Of a DNA stretch of 14,756 bases, positions 1 to 6,789 are shown piece after piece. The notes below the pieces were generated by a model, which made no database searches, was not told where the DNA came from, and saw only the letters and a program-made list of their open reading frames with translations. Origin of the DNA: Methylococcaceae bacterium (GTDB lineage: Bacteria > Pseudomonadota > Gammaproteobacteria > Methylococcales > UBA1147); the NCBI GenBank assembly GCA_022616595.1, contig JAKEEL010000112.1:1-14756 (forward strand), given 5' to 3'. Position numbers and translations under genes: made by a program. Each line of letters begins with the position of its first letter. Positions within the stretch are counted from its first letter, which is position 1.

Positions 1-120
1 AATGTCACGGTGGCCGTGAAACTGATATCGCCGATTGCGATGGAAGACGGTTTGCGGTTTGCGGTTCGTGAAGGCGGGCGCACCGTGGGCGCGGGCGTCG
101 TTTCGAAGATTATTGAGTAA
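1..120 (+). CDS. tuf: Elongation factor Tu, C-terminal end (5'-truncated by the window)
   Basis: The first 39 codons read in frame from base 1 to a TAA stop at 118-120 and give the end of EF-Tu domain 3, including MEDGLRFAVREGGRTVGAGV and a final KIIE. EF-Tu is the cytoplasmic GTPase that carries aminoacyl-tRNA to the ribosomal A site. The GTP-binding domain lies outside the window. The position just before rpsJ matches the tuf copy at the end of the str operon (rpsL-rpsG-fusA-tuf) in many proteobacteria, although those upstream genes are not visible. Only 5 bases separate its stop from rpsJ, so the two are very probably co-transcribed. Identity is confident; whether it is tufA or tufB cannot be told. 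Confidence 0.95.
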   Translation, partial: NVTVAVKLISPIAMEDGLRFAVREGGRTVGAGVVSKIIE

Positions 121-125
121 TTAAA

Positions 126-437
126 ATGGCCAAACAAAGTATCCGAATCCGGCTCAAAGCCTTCGACCATAAATTGATCGATCAATCGGCCAGCGAAATC
201 GTCGAAACGGCCCGCCGCACCGGCGCTCAGGTGTTGGGACCGATCCCGTTACCGACCAAGAAAGAACGGTTTACGGTATTGATTTCTCCACATGTTAACA
301 AGGATGCGCGGGATCAATATGAGCTGAGGACCCATAAGCGGCTCTTGGCTATTATCGATCCCACCGAGAAAACGGTCGATGCGCTGATGAAGCTGGATCT
401 CGCCGCAGGTGTCGACGTACAGATCAAGCTCAACTAA
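126..437 (+). CDS. rpsJ: 30S ribosomal protein S10 (NusE)
   Basis: The 103-residue product has exactly the usual S10 length. It shows family signatures such as IRIRLKAFDHKLID near the N-terminus, GPIPLPTKKERFTVL at about residues 38-52 and YELRTHKRLL at about 65-74. S10 sits in the head of the 30S subunit; as NusE it also pairs with NusB in antitermination and with NusG to couple transcription to translation. The ATG at 126 follows the tuf stop by 5 bases, so its ribosome binding site (a weak GAG at 115-117) lies inside the tuf 3' end. It is the first gene of the S10 block. No S10 leader hairpin can fit between tuf and this gene. Confidence 0.98.
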   Translation: MAKQSIRIRLKAFDHKLIDQSASEIVETARRTGAQVLGPIPLPTKKERFTVLISPHVNKDARDQYELRTHKRLLAIIDPTEKTVDALMKLDLAAGVDVQIKLN

Positions 438-475
438 TCACCAGCAGAACTTGTATTGTAAAGAGGAAACGACTG

Positions 476-1132
476 ATGCCTATTGGTCTTGTGGGGCGAA
501 AGTTCGGGATGACCCGGGTTTTTACCGAAGAAGGGGTATCGATACCGGTGACTGTGGTTCAGGTCGAATCCAACCGGGTCACCCAGGTTAAGAGCATCGA
601 GAAGGACGGCTATCGGGCCATTCAGGTTACGACCGGGAGCAAAAGAGTCTCGCGCATCGGCAAACCGCTGACCGGCCACTATGCGAAAGCGGGTGTTGAA
701 TCCGGACGGGGCCTTTGGGAGTTCCGCCTGGAGGATGGTGAAGCGGAAAACATGACCGTCGGGACCAATATCGAATTGGATCGTTTCGAAGTAGGGCAAT
801 TCGTGGATGTTCGGGGCACCAGCATCGGTAAGGGCTTCGCCGGATGTGTGAAGCGGCACAATTTCAGGACTCAGGACAGTACGCATGGCAATTCGCTGTC
901 CCACCGGGCACCCGGCTCAATCGGACAAAATCAAACGCCGGGTCGGGTATTCAAAGGAAAAAAAATGGCCGGTCATATGGGTAATGTGCGTAAGACCATC
1001 CAGAATCTGAGCATACTCCGCATCGATCCGGCGAGAAAGCTGCTGTTGATCAAGGGCGCGGTACCCGGCGCAAAGGGTTCGGATGTCATCATCACACCGG
1101 CGATAAAAAAGAAAGCCAGAAATAAGTCATGA
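476..1132 (+). CDS. rplC: 50S ribosomal protein L3
   Basis: The 218-residue product is about 9 residues longer than the E. coli protein but collinear with it: GLVGRKFGMTRVFTEEGVSI at the start, KGFAGCVKRHNFRTQDSTHG mid-protein, then the GQNQTPGR loop. L3 is an early-assembling 23S rRNA binder whose central loop reaches toward the peptidyl-transferase centre. Gln153 here matches the E. coli glutamine methylated by PrmB (Gln150), so the modification site is kept. AGAGGA at 462-467 lies 8 bases before the ATG. The last four bases (ATGA, 1129-1132) overlap the start of rplD, suggesting translational coupling. Confidence 0.98.
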   Translation: MPIGLVGRKFGMTRVFTEEGVSIPVTVVQVESNRVTQVKSIEKDGYRAIQVTTGSKRVSRIGKPLTGHYAKAGVESGRGLWEFRLEDGEAENMTVGTNIELDRFEVGQFVDVRGTSIGKGFAGCVKRHNFRTQDSTHGNSLSHRAPGSIGQNQTPGRVFKGKKMAGHMGNVRKTIQNLSILRIDPARKLLLIKGAVPGAKGSDVIITPAIKKKARNKS

Positions 1133-1749
1133 ACCTAGAGATTCCATCGATTAGTGAAAGCGATTCGGCGGATGCCGTACCGGTCAGCGAGAAGGTATTC
1201 GGTCAGCCTCTGAATGAAGCCTTGATACACCAACTGGTAACCGCCTATCTGGCGGGTGCGCGACAAGGGACGAAGGCGCAGAAGAGCCGTGCCGATGTCC
1301 GGGGCGGCGGGCGCAAGCCCTGGCGTCAGAAGGGCAACGGCCGTGCGCGCGCTGGATCATCCAGCAGCCCGATTTGGCGCAGCGGCGGGGTTACGTTCGC
1401 CGCTCGTCCCCGCAATTACGCACAGAAAGTGAATCGCAAGATGTATCAGGCGGGCATGCGCTCGATTCTATCGGAATTGCTGAGGCAAGGCCGTTTGGTA
1501 GTCAGCGAGGATATCGTTCCGGATCATCCGAAAACCAAGCTGCTCGCGACGAAACTGAAGGAATACAACGTGTCGAAGGCATTGATCGTGACAGATACGG
1601 AGGACAGAAATCTCGACCTTTCCTCGAGGAATTTGCCCGGTACCGACGTCGGGACCGCGATCAATATCAATCCGGTGGGTCTCGTCTCCGCAAATACCGT
1701 GATCCTGACCAGGCGGGCGGTGGGCGTACTCGAGGAGAGATTGGGATGA
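1129..1749 (+). CDS. rplD: 50S ribosomal protein L4
   Basis: The 206-residue product fits L4 (201 in E. coli). The long loop that lines the peptide exit tunnel is clear at about residues 44-80: ARQGTKAQKSRADVRGGGRK, then PWRQKGNGRARAGSSSSPIW. The globular domain follows, ending in ILTRRAVGVLEERLG. L4 is a primary 23S rRNA binder and, in E. coli, the autogenous repressor of the S10 operon acting on the leader before rpsJ. No such leader lies between tuf and rpsJ here, so control by L4, if present, must use a site elsewhere. It overlaps rplC and rplW by four bases each. Confidence 0.98.
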   Translation: MNLEIPSISESDSADAVPVSEKVFGQPLNEALIHQLVTAYLAGARQGTKAQKSRADVRGGGRKPWRQKGNGRARAGSSSSPIWRSGGVTFAARPRNYAQKVNRKMYQAGMRSILSELLRQGRLVVSEDIVPDHPKTKLLATKLKEYNVSKALIVTDTEDRNLDLSSRNLPGTDVGTAININPVGLVSANTVILTRRAVGVLEERLG

Positions 1750-2039
1750 ATCAACAATATTTATCGACCGTGATCCAGTCACCGGTCGTATCCGAGAAAA
1801 GTACCGTCGCCGCGGATTCGATGAAACGCTTTGTGTTCAGGGTGCAAAAATCGGCGACCAAGCCCGAGATCAAACGAGCCGTCGAGATGATGTTCAGTGT
1901 CGAGGTGGATGCGGTTCAGGTCGCAAACATCAAGGGAAAAACAAAGCGCTTCGGCCGGACCACTGGAAAAAGATCGGATTGGAAAAAAGCCTATGTCCGG
2001 CTGAAGCCCGGACATGATATTGATTTCACCGGAACGTAG
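1746..2039 (+). CDS. rplW: 50S ribosomal protein L23
   Basis: The 97-residue product begins MNQQYLSTVIQSPVVSEKS and contains the typical L23 segment VANIKGKTKRFGRTTGKRSD at about 59-78. L23 sits at the exit of the peptide tunnel, where it docks trigger factor, SRP and SecA/SecY. The start was set at the ATG at 1746, inside the TGA stop of rplD (ATGA overlap); a longer open frame reaches upstream to about 1374 but overlaps rplD and has no L23-like sequence there. The AGGAGA before it lies in the rplD coding region. Length compares with 100 residues in E. coli. Confidence 0.97.
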   Translation: MNQQYLSTVIQSPVVSEKSTVAADSMKRFVFRVQKSATKPEIKRAVEMMFSVEVDAVQVANIKGKTKRFGRTTGKRSDWKKAYVRLKPGHDIDFTGT

Positions 2040-2076
2040 CCGGTACGATGCCTCGAGATAGAATTGGTAACGAATA

Positions 2077-2904
2077 ATGGCCGTAGTAAAACATAAACCG
2101 ACTTCGCCGGGAACCCGATTTGTGGTCCGCGTGCGCACCGAGGGTCTGCATAAGGGAGAGCCTTATCGACCTCTGCTCGAAAAAAAGAGCAAGAACGGCG
2201 GGCGCAACAATCAGGGCAGGATTACACAGCGGCATACCGGCGGGGGACACAAACAGCGTTATCGGATCGTCGACTTCAGGCGGGATAAGATCGGTGTTCA
2301 GGGTATTGTCGAGAGGTTGGAGTATGATCCGAATCGGACCGCGCATATCGCTTTGGTTCGATATAAAGACGGCGAGCGGCGCTACATGATCGCGCCTAAG
2401 GGGCTCGAAGTAGGCGCCGAAGTGGTCAGCAACAATCTCACACCGATCAAACCCGGAAATTGCATGCCGATGAGAAACATTCCGGTCGGTACGCAGATCC
2501 ATTGTATCGAATTGAAACCCGGCAAAGGCGCTCAACTCGCTCGAAGTGCCGGATCGGCCGCGCAACTGGTTGCAAAAGAAGGTACCTATGCGACGCTACG
2601 ATTGCGCTCGGGGGAAATGAGAAAAGTGCATTCCGAGTGTAAGGCGGTGATCGGAGAAGTGGGTAATCACGAGCATAATTTGGCTTCCTTGGGAAAGGCC
2701 GGTGCGAAGCGATGGCGAGGGGTCCGTCCGACCGTGCGCGGCGTCGCGATGAATCCGGTCGATCATCCGCATGGTGGCGGAGAGGGCCGAACTTCCGGCG
2801 GCAGGCATCCGGTCTCCCCGTGGGGGCAACCGACGAAGGGCCACAAAACCCGGACCAACAAGCGTACGGATGCCATGATTGTAAGACGCCGTAAACAAAA
2901 ATAA
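2077..2904 (+). CDS. rplB: 50S ribosomal protein L2
   Basis: The 275-residue product matches L2 (273 in E. coli) from MAVVKHKPTSPGTRFVV to RTDAMIVRRRKQK. The conserved segment NPVDHPHGGGEGR is present with Asp229, His230 and His232; histidines here are needed for subunit association and peptidyl-transferase assembly in E. coli. The RNA-binding stretch GGRNNQGRITQRHTGGGHKQ is also intact. L2 is a late-assembling, highly conserved 23S rRNA binder. The 37-base gap after rplW holds no strong Shine-Dalgarno sequence, only GGTAA 6 bases before the ATG, so initiation may lean on ribosomes arriving from upstream. Confidence 0.98.
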   Translation: MAVVKHKPTSPGTRFVVRVRTEGLHKGEPYRPLLEKKSKNGGRNNQGRITQRHTGGGHKQRYRIVDFRRDKIGVQGIVERLEYDPNRTAHIALVRYKDGERRYMIAPKGLEVGAEVVSNNLTPIKPGNCMPMRNIPVGTQIHCIELKPGKGAQLARSAGSAAQLVAKEGTYATLRLRSGEMRKVHSECKAVIGEVGNHEHNLASLGKAGAKRWRGVRPTVRGVAMNPVDHPHGGGEGRTSGGRHPVSPWGQPTKGHKTRTNKRTDAMIVRRRKQK

Positions 2905-2917
2905 CGGGAGAAGCAGT

Positions 2918-3190
2918 GTGCCGAGATCTATTAAAAAGGGCCCGTTCGTTGATCATCATCTTCATGAGAAAGTCATTCAAGCAGCCAAGAATAATGACCG
3001 GAGACCGATCAAGACTTGGTCGAGACGCTCGATGGTGATTCCGGATATGCTCGGCCTTACCATCGCAGTCCATAACGGCCGTCAGCATGTTCCTGTCTTG
3101 GTGTCGGAAAATATGGTGGGACATAAACTTGGCGAATTCGCGCCGACCAGGACTTACAAAGGTCATTTGGCCGATAAAAAATCGAAATAA
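2918..3190 (+). CDS. rpsS: 30S ribosomal protein S19 (GTG start)
   Basis: The 90-residue product is a typical S19 with PRSIKKGPFVDHHLHEKV at the N-terminus, TWSRRSMVIPDMLGLTIAVH mid-protein and HKLGEFAPTRTYKGH near the end. S19 lies in the 30S head beside S13 and contacts 16S rRNA and the A-site finger region of the 50S. GTG at 2918 is chosen because it directly precedes the invariant PRSIKKGPF and follows GGGAG (2906-2910) by 7 bases; no in-frame ATG fits. It is 13 bases after rplB and 15 bases before the preferred rplV start. Confidence 0.98.
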   Translation: MPRSIKKGPFVDHHLHEKVIQAAKNNDRRPIKTWSRRSMVIPDMLGLTIAVHNGRQHVPVLVSENMVGHKLGEFAPTRTYKGHLADKKSK

Positions 3191-3205
3191 GCCTCTGGAA
3201 TGACG

Positions 3206-3541
3206 ATGGAAATTGCCGCAAAACTAAGAAACGCGCCGATTGCCGCTCAGAAAGGCCGGTTGGTCGCGGACCAGATTCGGGGACTGCCCGTTGAGCGAGC
3301 GTTGAACCTGTTGAAATTCAGTGACAAGAAAGCCGCGGGAATTATAAAGAAAGTGCTCGAATCTGCGATCGCTAACGCAGAACATAATGACGCAGCCGAT
3401 ATCGACGAACTGAAGGTCAGTACCGTTTTTGTCGACGAAGGGCCAACTCAAAAGCGAATCAGGCCGCGCGCCAAAGGGCGGGCGAACAGAATACTTAAAC
3501 GGACTTGTCACATTACCGTGAAAGTCTCCGAGTTTGATTAG
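3206..3541 (+). CDS. rplV: 50S ribosomal protein L22
   Basis: L22 extends a beta hairpin into the peptide exit tunnel, where it helps form the constriction with L4. The product shows AQKGRLVADQIRGLPVERAL, VLESAIANAEHNDAADIDEL and the hairpin region GPTQKRIRPRAKGRANRILK. Two ATGs are possible, at 3200 (113 residues) and 3206 (111 residues). I prefer 3206 because GGA at 3197-3199 then has a 6-base spacer and the N-terminus MEIAAKLRNA aligns with E. coli METIAKHRHA; the ATG at 3200 would abut that GGA. Length is normal (110 in E. coli). Only the start is uncertain. Confidence 0.96.
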   Translation: MEIAAKLRNAPIAAQKGRLVADQIRGLPVERALNLLKFSDKKAAGIIKKVLESAIANAEHNDAADIDELKVSTVFVDEGPTQKRIRPRAKGRANRILKRTCHITVKVSEFD

Positions 3542-3552
3542 GGGAAGTTGAG

Positions 3553-4227
3553 ATGGGACAAAAGGTTCATCCGACCGGGATTCGACTGGGATATATCAAA
3601 GATTGGTCGTCCCGCTGGTTTGCGGAATCGAAGGATTATCCGAGGCTGCTTTACATGGATTTGAAGATTCGTGACTTTATCAAGAACAAGCTGGCTCATG
3701 CGTCGGTGAGCAGGATCCAAATCAATCGCCCGGCCAACAATGCGCACATCACAGTGCATACCGCGCGGCCCGGAATCGTGATCGGCAAGAAAGGTGAAGA
3801 TATCGACAAGTTGCGGCGCGAAGTGTCGGATATGATGGGGATTCCGGTACACCTCAATGTAGAGGAAATCAGAAAGCCGGAACTGGATGCGCAATTGGTC
3901 GCCGAAGGCGTTGCACAGCAGCTCGAAAAGCGGATCATGTTCAGGCGGGCAATGAAACGTGCGGTGACCAACACCATGCGGCTCGGCGCGGAGGGCATGA
4001 AGATCAGTGTCAGCGGACGTCTGAACGGCGCGGAAATCGCTCGTCGTGAATGGTACCGGGAAGGCCGGGTTCCCTTGCATACACTGCGGGCGGACATCGA
4101 TTACGGATTCGCCGAAGCCAAAACCACCTATGGAGTGATCGGCGTCAAGGTCTGGATTTTTAAAGGCGAGGTTCTGAATCCGGATTTACAGACCAACACG
4201 GACGAGAAGCAGAAGGCTGCGTCCTGA
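3553..4227 (+). CDS. rpsC: 30S ribosomal protein S3
   Basis: The 224-residue product begins MGQKVHPTGIRLGYIKDWSS, typical of bacterial S3. It carries the KH RNA-binding domain with its GxxG loop at Gly78-Lys-Lys-Gly81 (GIVIGKKGEDIDKL). The C-terminal domain contains the conserved GAEIARREWYREGRVPLHTL stretch. S3 guards the mRNA entry tunnel with S4 and S5 and contributes to helicase activity. GGGGAAG at 3541-3547, overlapping the rplV stop, serves as ribosome binding site 5 bases before the ATG. The C-terminal tail is slightly shorter than in E. coli (233 residues), which is common. Confidence 0.98.
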   Translation: MGQKVHPTGIRLGYIKDWSSRWFAESKDYPRLLYMDLKIRDFIKNKLAHASVSRIQINRPANNAHITVHTARPGIVIGKKGEDIDKLRREVSDMMGIPVHLNVEEIRKPELDAQLVAEGVAQQLEKRIMFRRAMKRAVTNTMRLGAEGMKISVSGRLNGAEIARREWYREGRVPLHTLRADIDYGFAEAKTTYGVIGVKVWIFKGEVLNPDLQTNTDEKQKAAS

Positions 4228-4242
4228 TCGGGAATAACGAAA

Positions 4243-4656
4243 ATGCTTCAACCAAAAAGAACGAAATTCCGGAAACAGCAAAAGGGTAGAAATCGGGGCC
4301 TCGCGGAACGCGGATCGAGCGTCAGTTTCGGTGAATACGGCTTGAAAGCCATCGCCCGCGGCCGTCTCACGGCCAGACAGATCGAGTCGGCCAGAAGGGC
4401 GATTACACGACATGTCAAAAGGACTGGAAAGCTTTGGATTCGTGTGTTTCCCGACCAACCGATATCCAAAAAGCCCTTGGAAGTCCGGATGGGTAAGGGT
4501 AAAGGAAGCGTCGAATATTGGATTGCCCAGATCAAGCCGGGCTCGATGCTTTACGAGATTCAGGGCGTACCCGAAGAAATTGCAAGAGAAGCCTTTAAAC
4601 TGGCATCCGCGAAACTGCCCATAAGAACGAAATTTACGATAAGGACGGTGCTGTGA
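4243..4656 (+). CDS. rplP: 50S ribosomal protein L16
   Basis: The 137-residue product matches L16 (136 in E. coli), with MLQPKRTKFRKQQKGRNRG at the N-terminus and RVFPDQPISKKPLEVRMGKG from about residue 67. L16 binds near the A-site tRNA elbow and organises 23S rRNA late in 50S assembly. Arg82 corresponds to E. coli Arg81, the residue hydroxylated by the oxygenase YcfD/RoxA, so that site is preserved. GGGA lies about 10 bases upstream of the ATG. Its TGA stop shares one base with the ATG of rpmC. Confidence 0.98.
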   Translation: MLQPKRTKFRKQQKGRNRGLAERGSSVSFGEYGLKAIARGRLTARQIESARRAITRHVKRTGKLWIRVFPDQPISKKPLEVRMGKGKGSVEYWIAQIKPGSMLYEIQGVPEEIAREAFKLASAKLPIRTKFTIRTVL

Positions 4657-4853
4657 TGACCGCGAACGAAGTCAGAAAGAAAGCCAAGAACGAGCTTGAA
4701 TCGCTGCTGAACGACCTGTTCAGGGAGCAGTTCAATCTGAGAATGCAGAAAGGCAGCGGCCAATTGTCAAAACCGGATCGAATTCGGTCGGTGAGGCGGG
4801 ATATCGCGCGGATTAAAACCATCCTGCACGAAACGGCGAGAGCGGAAACATGA
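4656..4853 (+). CDS. rpmC: 50S ribosomal protein L29
   Basis: The 65-residue product is a small two-helix protein with the L29 hallmark LFREQFNLRMQKGSGQL and the terminal pattern VRRDIARIKTIL. L29 sits next to L23 at the tunnel exit and contributes to the chaperone/SRP docking site. The ATG at 4656 is preferred; the GTG just before it (4653) would add one residue and is less likely. The start overlaps the rplP stop as TGATG, and the end overlaps rpsQ by ATGA, so rplP, rpmC and rpsQ look translationally coupled. Length compares with 63 in E. coli. Confidence 0.97.
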   Translation: MTANEVRKKAKNELESLLNDLFREQFNLRMQKGSGQLSKPDRIRSVRRDIARIKTILHETARAET

Positions 4854-5116
4854 GCGACCATTCCGAGAAACAGAAGCAAGTCGTCAAGGGCAGGGTGGTC
4901 AGCAACAAAATGGATAAGTCCATCACGGTGCTGGTCGAGCGGTTGGTGCCGCATCCTGTCTACGGAAAATATGTGAGAAGGTCCACTCGATTGATGGCTC
5001 ACGACGAGGAAAATGTATGTCAGGAAGGGGACTTGGTTGCATTGACCGCGTGCCGGCCGCTCTCAAAGCGCAAAACATGGCGATTGCTCGAGGTCTTGGA
5101 AACCAAACAGCAATAG
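4850..5116 (+). CDS. rpsQ: 30S ribosomal protein S17
   Basis: The 88-residue product contains the OB-fold S17 pattern: KGRVVSNKMDKSITVLVERL, HPVYGKYVRRSTRLMAHDEE and then ACRPLSKRKTWRLLEVLE. S17 is a primary 16S rRNA binder at the body of the 30S subunit. The ATG overlaps the stop of rpmC (ATGA, 4850-4853). It is the last gene of the S10 block, followed by a 49-base gap before rplN that shows no terminator hairpin and no convincing promoter. Read-through into the spc block is therefore the simplest expectation. Confidence 0.98.
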   Translation: MSDHSEKQKQVVKGRVVSNKMDKSITVLVERLVPHPVYGKYVRRSTRLMAHDEENVCQEGDLVALTACRPLSKRKTWRLLEVLETKQQ

Positions 5117-5165
5117 GTCGTTCCTTCCCCTGAAGAGAAACCATAGACGAAATCGGGAAACAGCG

Positions 5166-5534
5166 ATGATTCAGATGCAAACCAGCCTCGATGTGGCCGA
5201 CAACAGCGGTGCGCGAAAGGTGATGTGTATCAAAGTACTTGGCGGCTCTCACCGGCGTTATGCAGGTATCGGTGACATCATCAAGGTCAGCGTGAAGGAC
5301 GCGATACCCCGAGGCAGGGTTAAGAAGGGTGAAGTGTACAACGCGGTTGTCGTACGTACCCGCAAGGGCGTCCGAAGGCCGGATGGTTCCCTGTTGCGCT
5401 TCGACGGAAATGCGGCGGTGATTTTGAATGCGCAGTTGCAGCCGATCGGCACACGGATTTTCGGGCCGGTTACGCGCGAACTGCGTACCGAGAGATTCAT
5501 GAAAATTATTTCCCTTGCACCGGAAGTTTTATAG
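5166..5534 (+). CDS. rplN: 50S ribosomal protein L14
   Basis: The 122-residue product is nearly invariant in length across bacteria and starts MIQMQTSLDVADNSGARKVM. The other L14 signature, RRYAGIGDIIKVSVKDAIPR, follows at about residues 34-53. L14 binds 23S rRNA at the subunit interface, contacts L19 and forms an intersubunit bridge; it is also the docking site of the silencing factor RsfS. GGGAA at 5155-5159 has a 6-base spacer to the ATG. In E. coli the spc promoter lies before this gene; in the 49-base spacer here I could not see a matching -35/-10 pair. Confidence 0.98.
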   Translation: MIQMQTSLDVADNSGARKVMCIKVLGGSHRRYAGIGDIIKVSVKDAIPRGRVKKGEVYNAVVVRTRKGVRRPDGSLLRFDGNAAVILNAQLQPIGTRIFGPVTRELRTERFMKIISLAPEVL

Positions 5535-5544
5535 GAGTTTTGCC

Positions 5545-5862
5545 GTGGAACGTATCAGAAAAGGCGACGATGTCATGGTTTTGACCGGCAAGGACAAAGG
5601 CAAAAAAGGCTCGGTTCAGAAATTCGTCCAAGGCGGCAAGGTGATTGTTCAAGGCGTGAATCTGGTTAAAAAACATAGAAAGCCAAATCCGAATCGGGGT
5701 ATGCCCGGAGGCATTGAAGAAAAAGAAATGCCGATTCACCTGTCCAATGTCGGGATCTTCAACCCCGAAACCAAAAAGGCCGACCGTGTCGGGTTCAGAA
5801 CATTGGAGGATGGGCGTAAGGTCCGCTATTTCAAGTCAACGAAAGAAATTATCGATATCTAA
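5545..5862 (+). CDS. rplX: 50S ribosomal protein L24 (GTG start)
   Basis: L24 is an assembly-initiating 23S rRNA binder with a KOW motif. The 105-residue product reads MERIRKGDDVMVLTGKDKGK, then KVIVQGVNLVKKHRKPNPNR, and ends KVRYFKSTKEIIDI, collinear with E. coli L24 (104 residues). GTG at 5545 is selected because AGGAG at 5533-5537 sits 7 bases before it. An in-frame ATG at 5515 would add 10 residues without L24 similarity and would overlap rplN. The KOW core (DDVMVLTGKDKGKKGSV) is intact at about residues 8-24. Confidence 0.96.
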   Translation: MERIRKGDDVMVLTGKDKGKKGSVQKFVQGGKVIVQGVNLVKKHRKPNPNRGMPGGIEEKEMPIHLSNVGIFNPETKKADRVGFRTLEDGRKVRYFKSTKEIIDI

Positions 5863-5881
5863 CGAATAGAACAGATCAGTC

Positions 5882-6421
5882 ATGACCAGGTTAGCCGCGC
5901 TGTATAAAGAAGAAATTCTGCCAAAGCTGATTGAACGATATCGCTATTCGTCCAATATGGCTGCTCCCAGGATTACCAAAATCACCTTGAACATGGGCTT
6001 GGGGGAAGCCGTCGCGGACAAAAAAGTACTGCAGTCGGCAGTTGACGACATGAGCAAAATTTCGGGCCAGAAGCCGGTCATCACATTCGCTCGGAAATCG
6101 ATCGCGAGCTTCAAAATTCGTGATGGCATGCCGATCGGCTGCAAAGTGACCCTGCGGCGCGAGCGGATGTATGAATTTCTGGATCGCTTGGTCAATATCG
6201 CGATACCGCGCATCCGGGATTTCCGGGGCTTGAACCCAAAGTCATTCGACGGGCGCGGTAGCTATTCGATCGGTGTTCGCGAACAAATCATCTTTCCGGA
6301 AATCGACTACGACAAAATCGACGCTCTTCGCGGGATGGATATTACCATTACCACATCGGCGAAGAATGACGCGGAGGCGCGTGCGCTTCTCGAGCTTTTC
6401 AGGTTTCCCTTCAAATCATAA
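5882..6421 (+). CDS. rplE: 50S ribosomal protein L5
   Basis: The 179-residue product has exactly the E. coli L5 length and shows ITKITLNMGLGEAVADKK, GQKPVITFARKSIASFKIRD and the C-terminal REQIIFPEIDYDKIDALRGM. L5 delivers 5S rRNA to the 50S central protuberance with L18 and touches the P-site tRNA. In E. coli, S8 represses the spc operon by binding at the rplX-rplE junction. Here that junction is 19 bases, and I could not recognise the E. coli-type S8 hairpin. The ATG at 5882 lacks a strong Shine-Dalgarno sequence (AACAGATCAGTC precedes it), which could fit coupled translation. Confidence 0.98.
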   Translation: MTRLAALYKEEILPKLIERYRYSSNMAAPRITKITLNMGLGEAVADKKVLQSAVDDMSKISGQKPVITFARKSIASFKIRDGMPIGCKVTLRRERMYEFLDRLVNIAIPRIRDFRGLNPKSFDGRGSYSIGVREQIIFPEIDYDKIDALRGMDITITTSAKNDAEARALLELFRFPFKS

Positions 6422-6438
6422 GCAACCGGGACTTTCGG

Positions 6439-6744
6439 ATGGCAAAGAAATCGATGATCGCGCGGGAAAAAAGGCGTGAACGCAGTGCGAAAAAATACGC
6501 ACAAAAGCGCATGACCTTGAAAAAAGTTATCAAAGACGTGAACGCGTCCTACGAGGAAAAAGCCGAGGCCCGGACCCGATTGCAGATGTTGCCCAGGGAT
6601 TCGAGTCCGGTTCGTAAACGCAATCGGTGCAGCCTCACCGGTCGTCCTCACGGCGTTTATCGAAAATTCGGTTTGGGTCGGAACAAACTCCGAGAAGCCT
6701 CCATGCAGGGTTATGTTCCCGGAATCGTCAAGGCAAGTTGGTAG
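6439..6744 (+). CDS. rpsN: 30S ribosomal protein S14, zinc-independent form
   Basis: The 101-residue product is the long S14 type without the four-cysteine zinc ribbon (the short zinc form has about 61 residues). It shows LPRDSSPVRKRNRCSLTGRP, then HGVYRKFGLGRNKLREASMQ, and ends in KASW. Only one cysteine remains in that motif. S14 lies in the 30S head with S3 and S10 and is needed late in assembly. The start MAKKSMIAREKRRERSAKKY aligns directly with E. coli MAKQSMKAREVKR. It is followed by a 45-base gap before rpsH. Confidence 0.98.
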   Translation: MAKKSMIAREKRRERSAKKYAQKRMTLKKVIKDVNASYEEKAEARTRLQMLPRDSSPVRKRNRCSLTGRPHGVYRKFGLGRNKLREASMQGYVPGIVKASW

Positions 6745-6789
6745 GGTATTCGAGATGCTAACACAAACAATGAATAACCGGAGAACAAC

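Noticed and set aside
1374..1745. N-terminal extension of rplW inside rplD
   Set aside because: The frame is open, but the extension has no L23 similarity and overlaps rplD; the ATG at 1746 with an ATGA junction gives a normal-length L23.
5117..5165. spc promoter in the rpsQ-rplN gap
   Set aside because: The 49-base gap shows a clear Shine-Dalgarno sequence but no -35/-10 pair with acceptable spacing, and no terminator.
5863..5930. S8-binding hairpin at the rplX-rplE junction
   Set aside because: In E. coli S8 represses the spc operon here. I looked for the matching helix and could not find a convincing stem with the same core, so no feature is listed.
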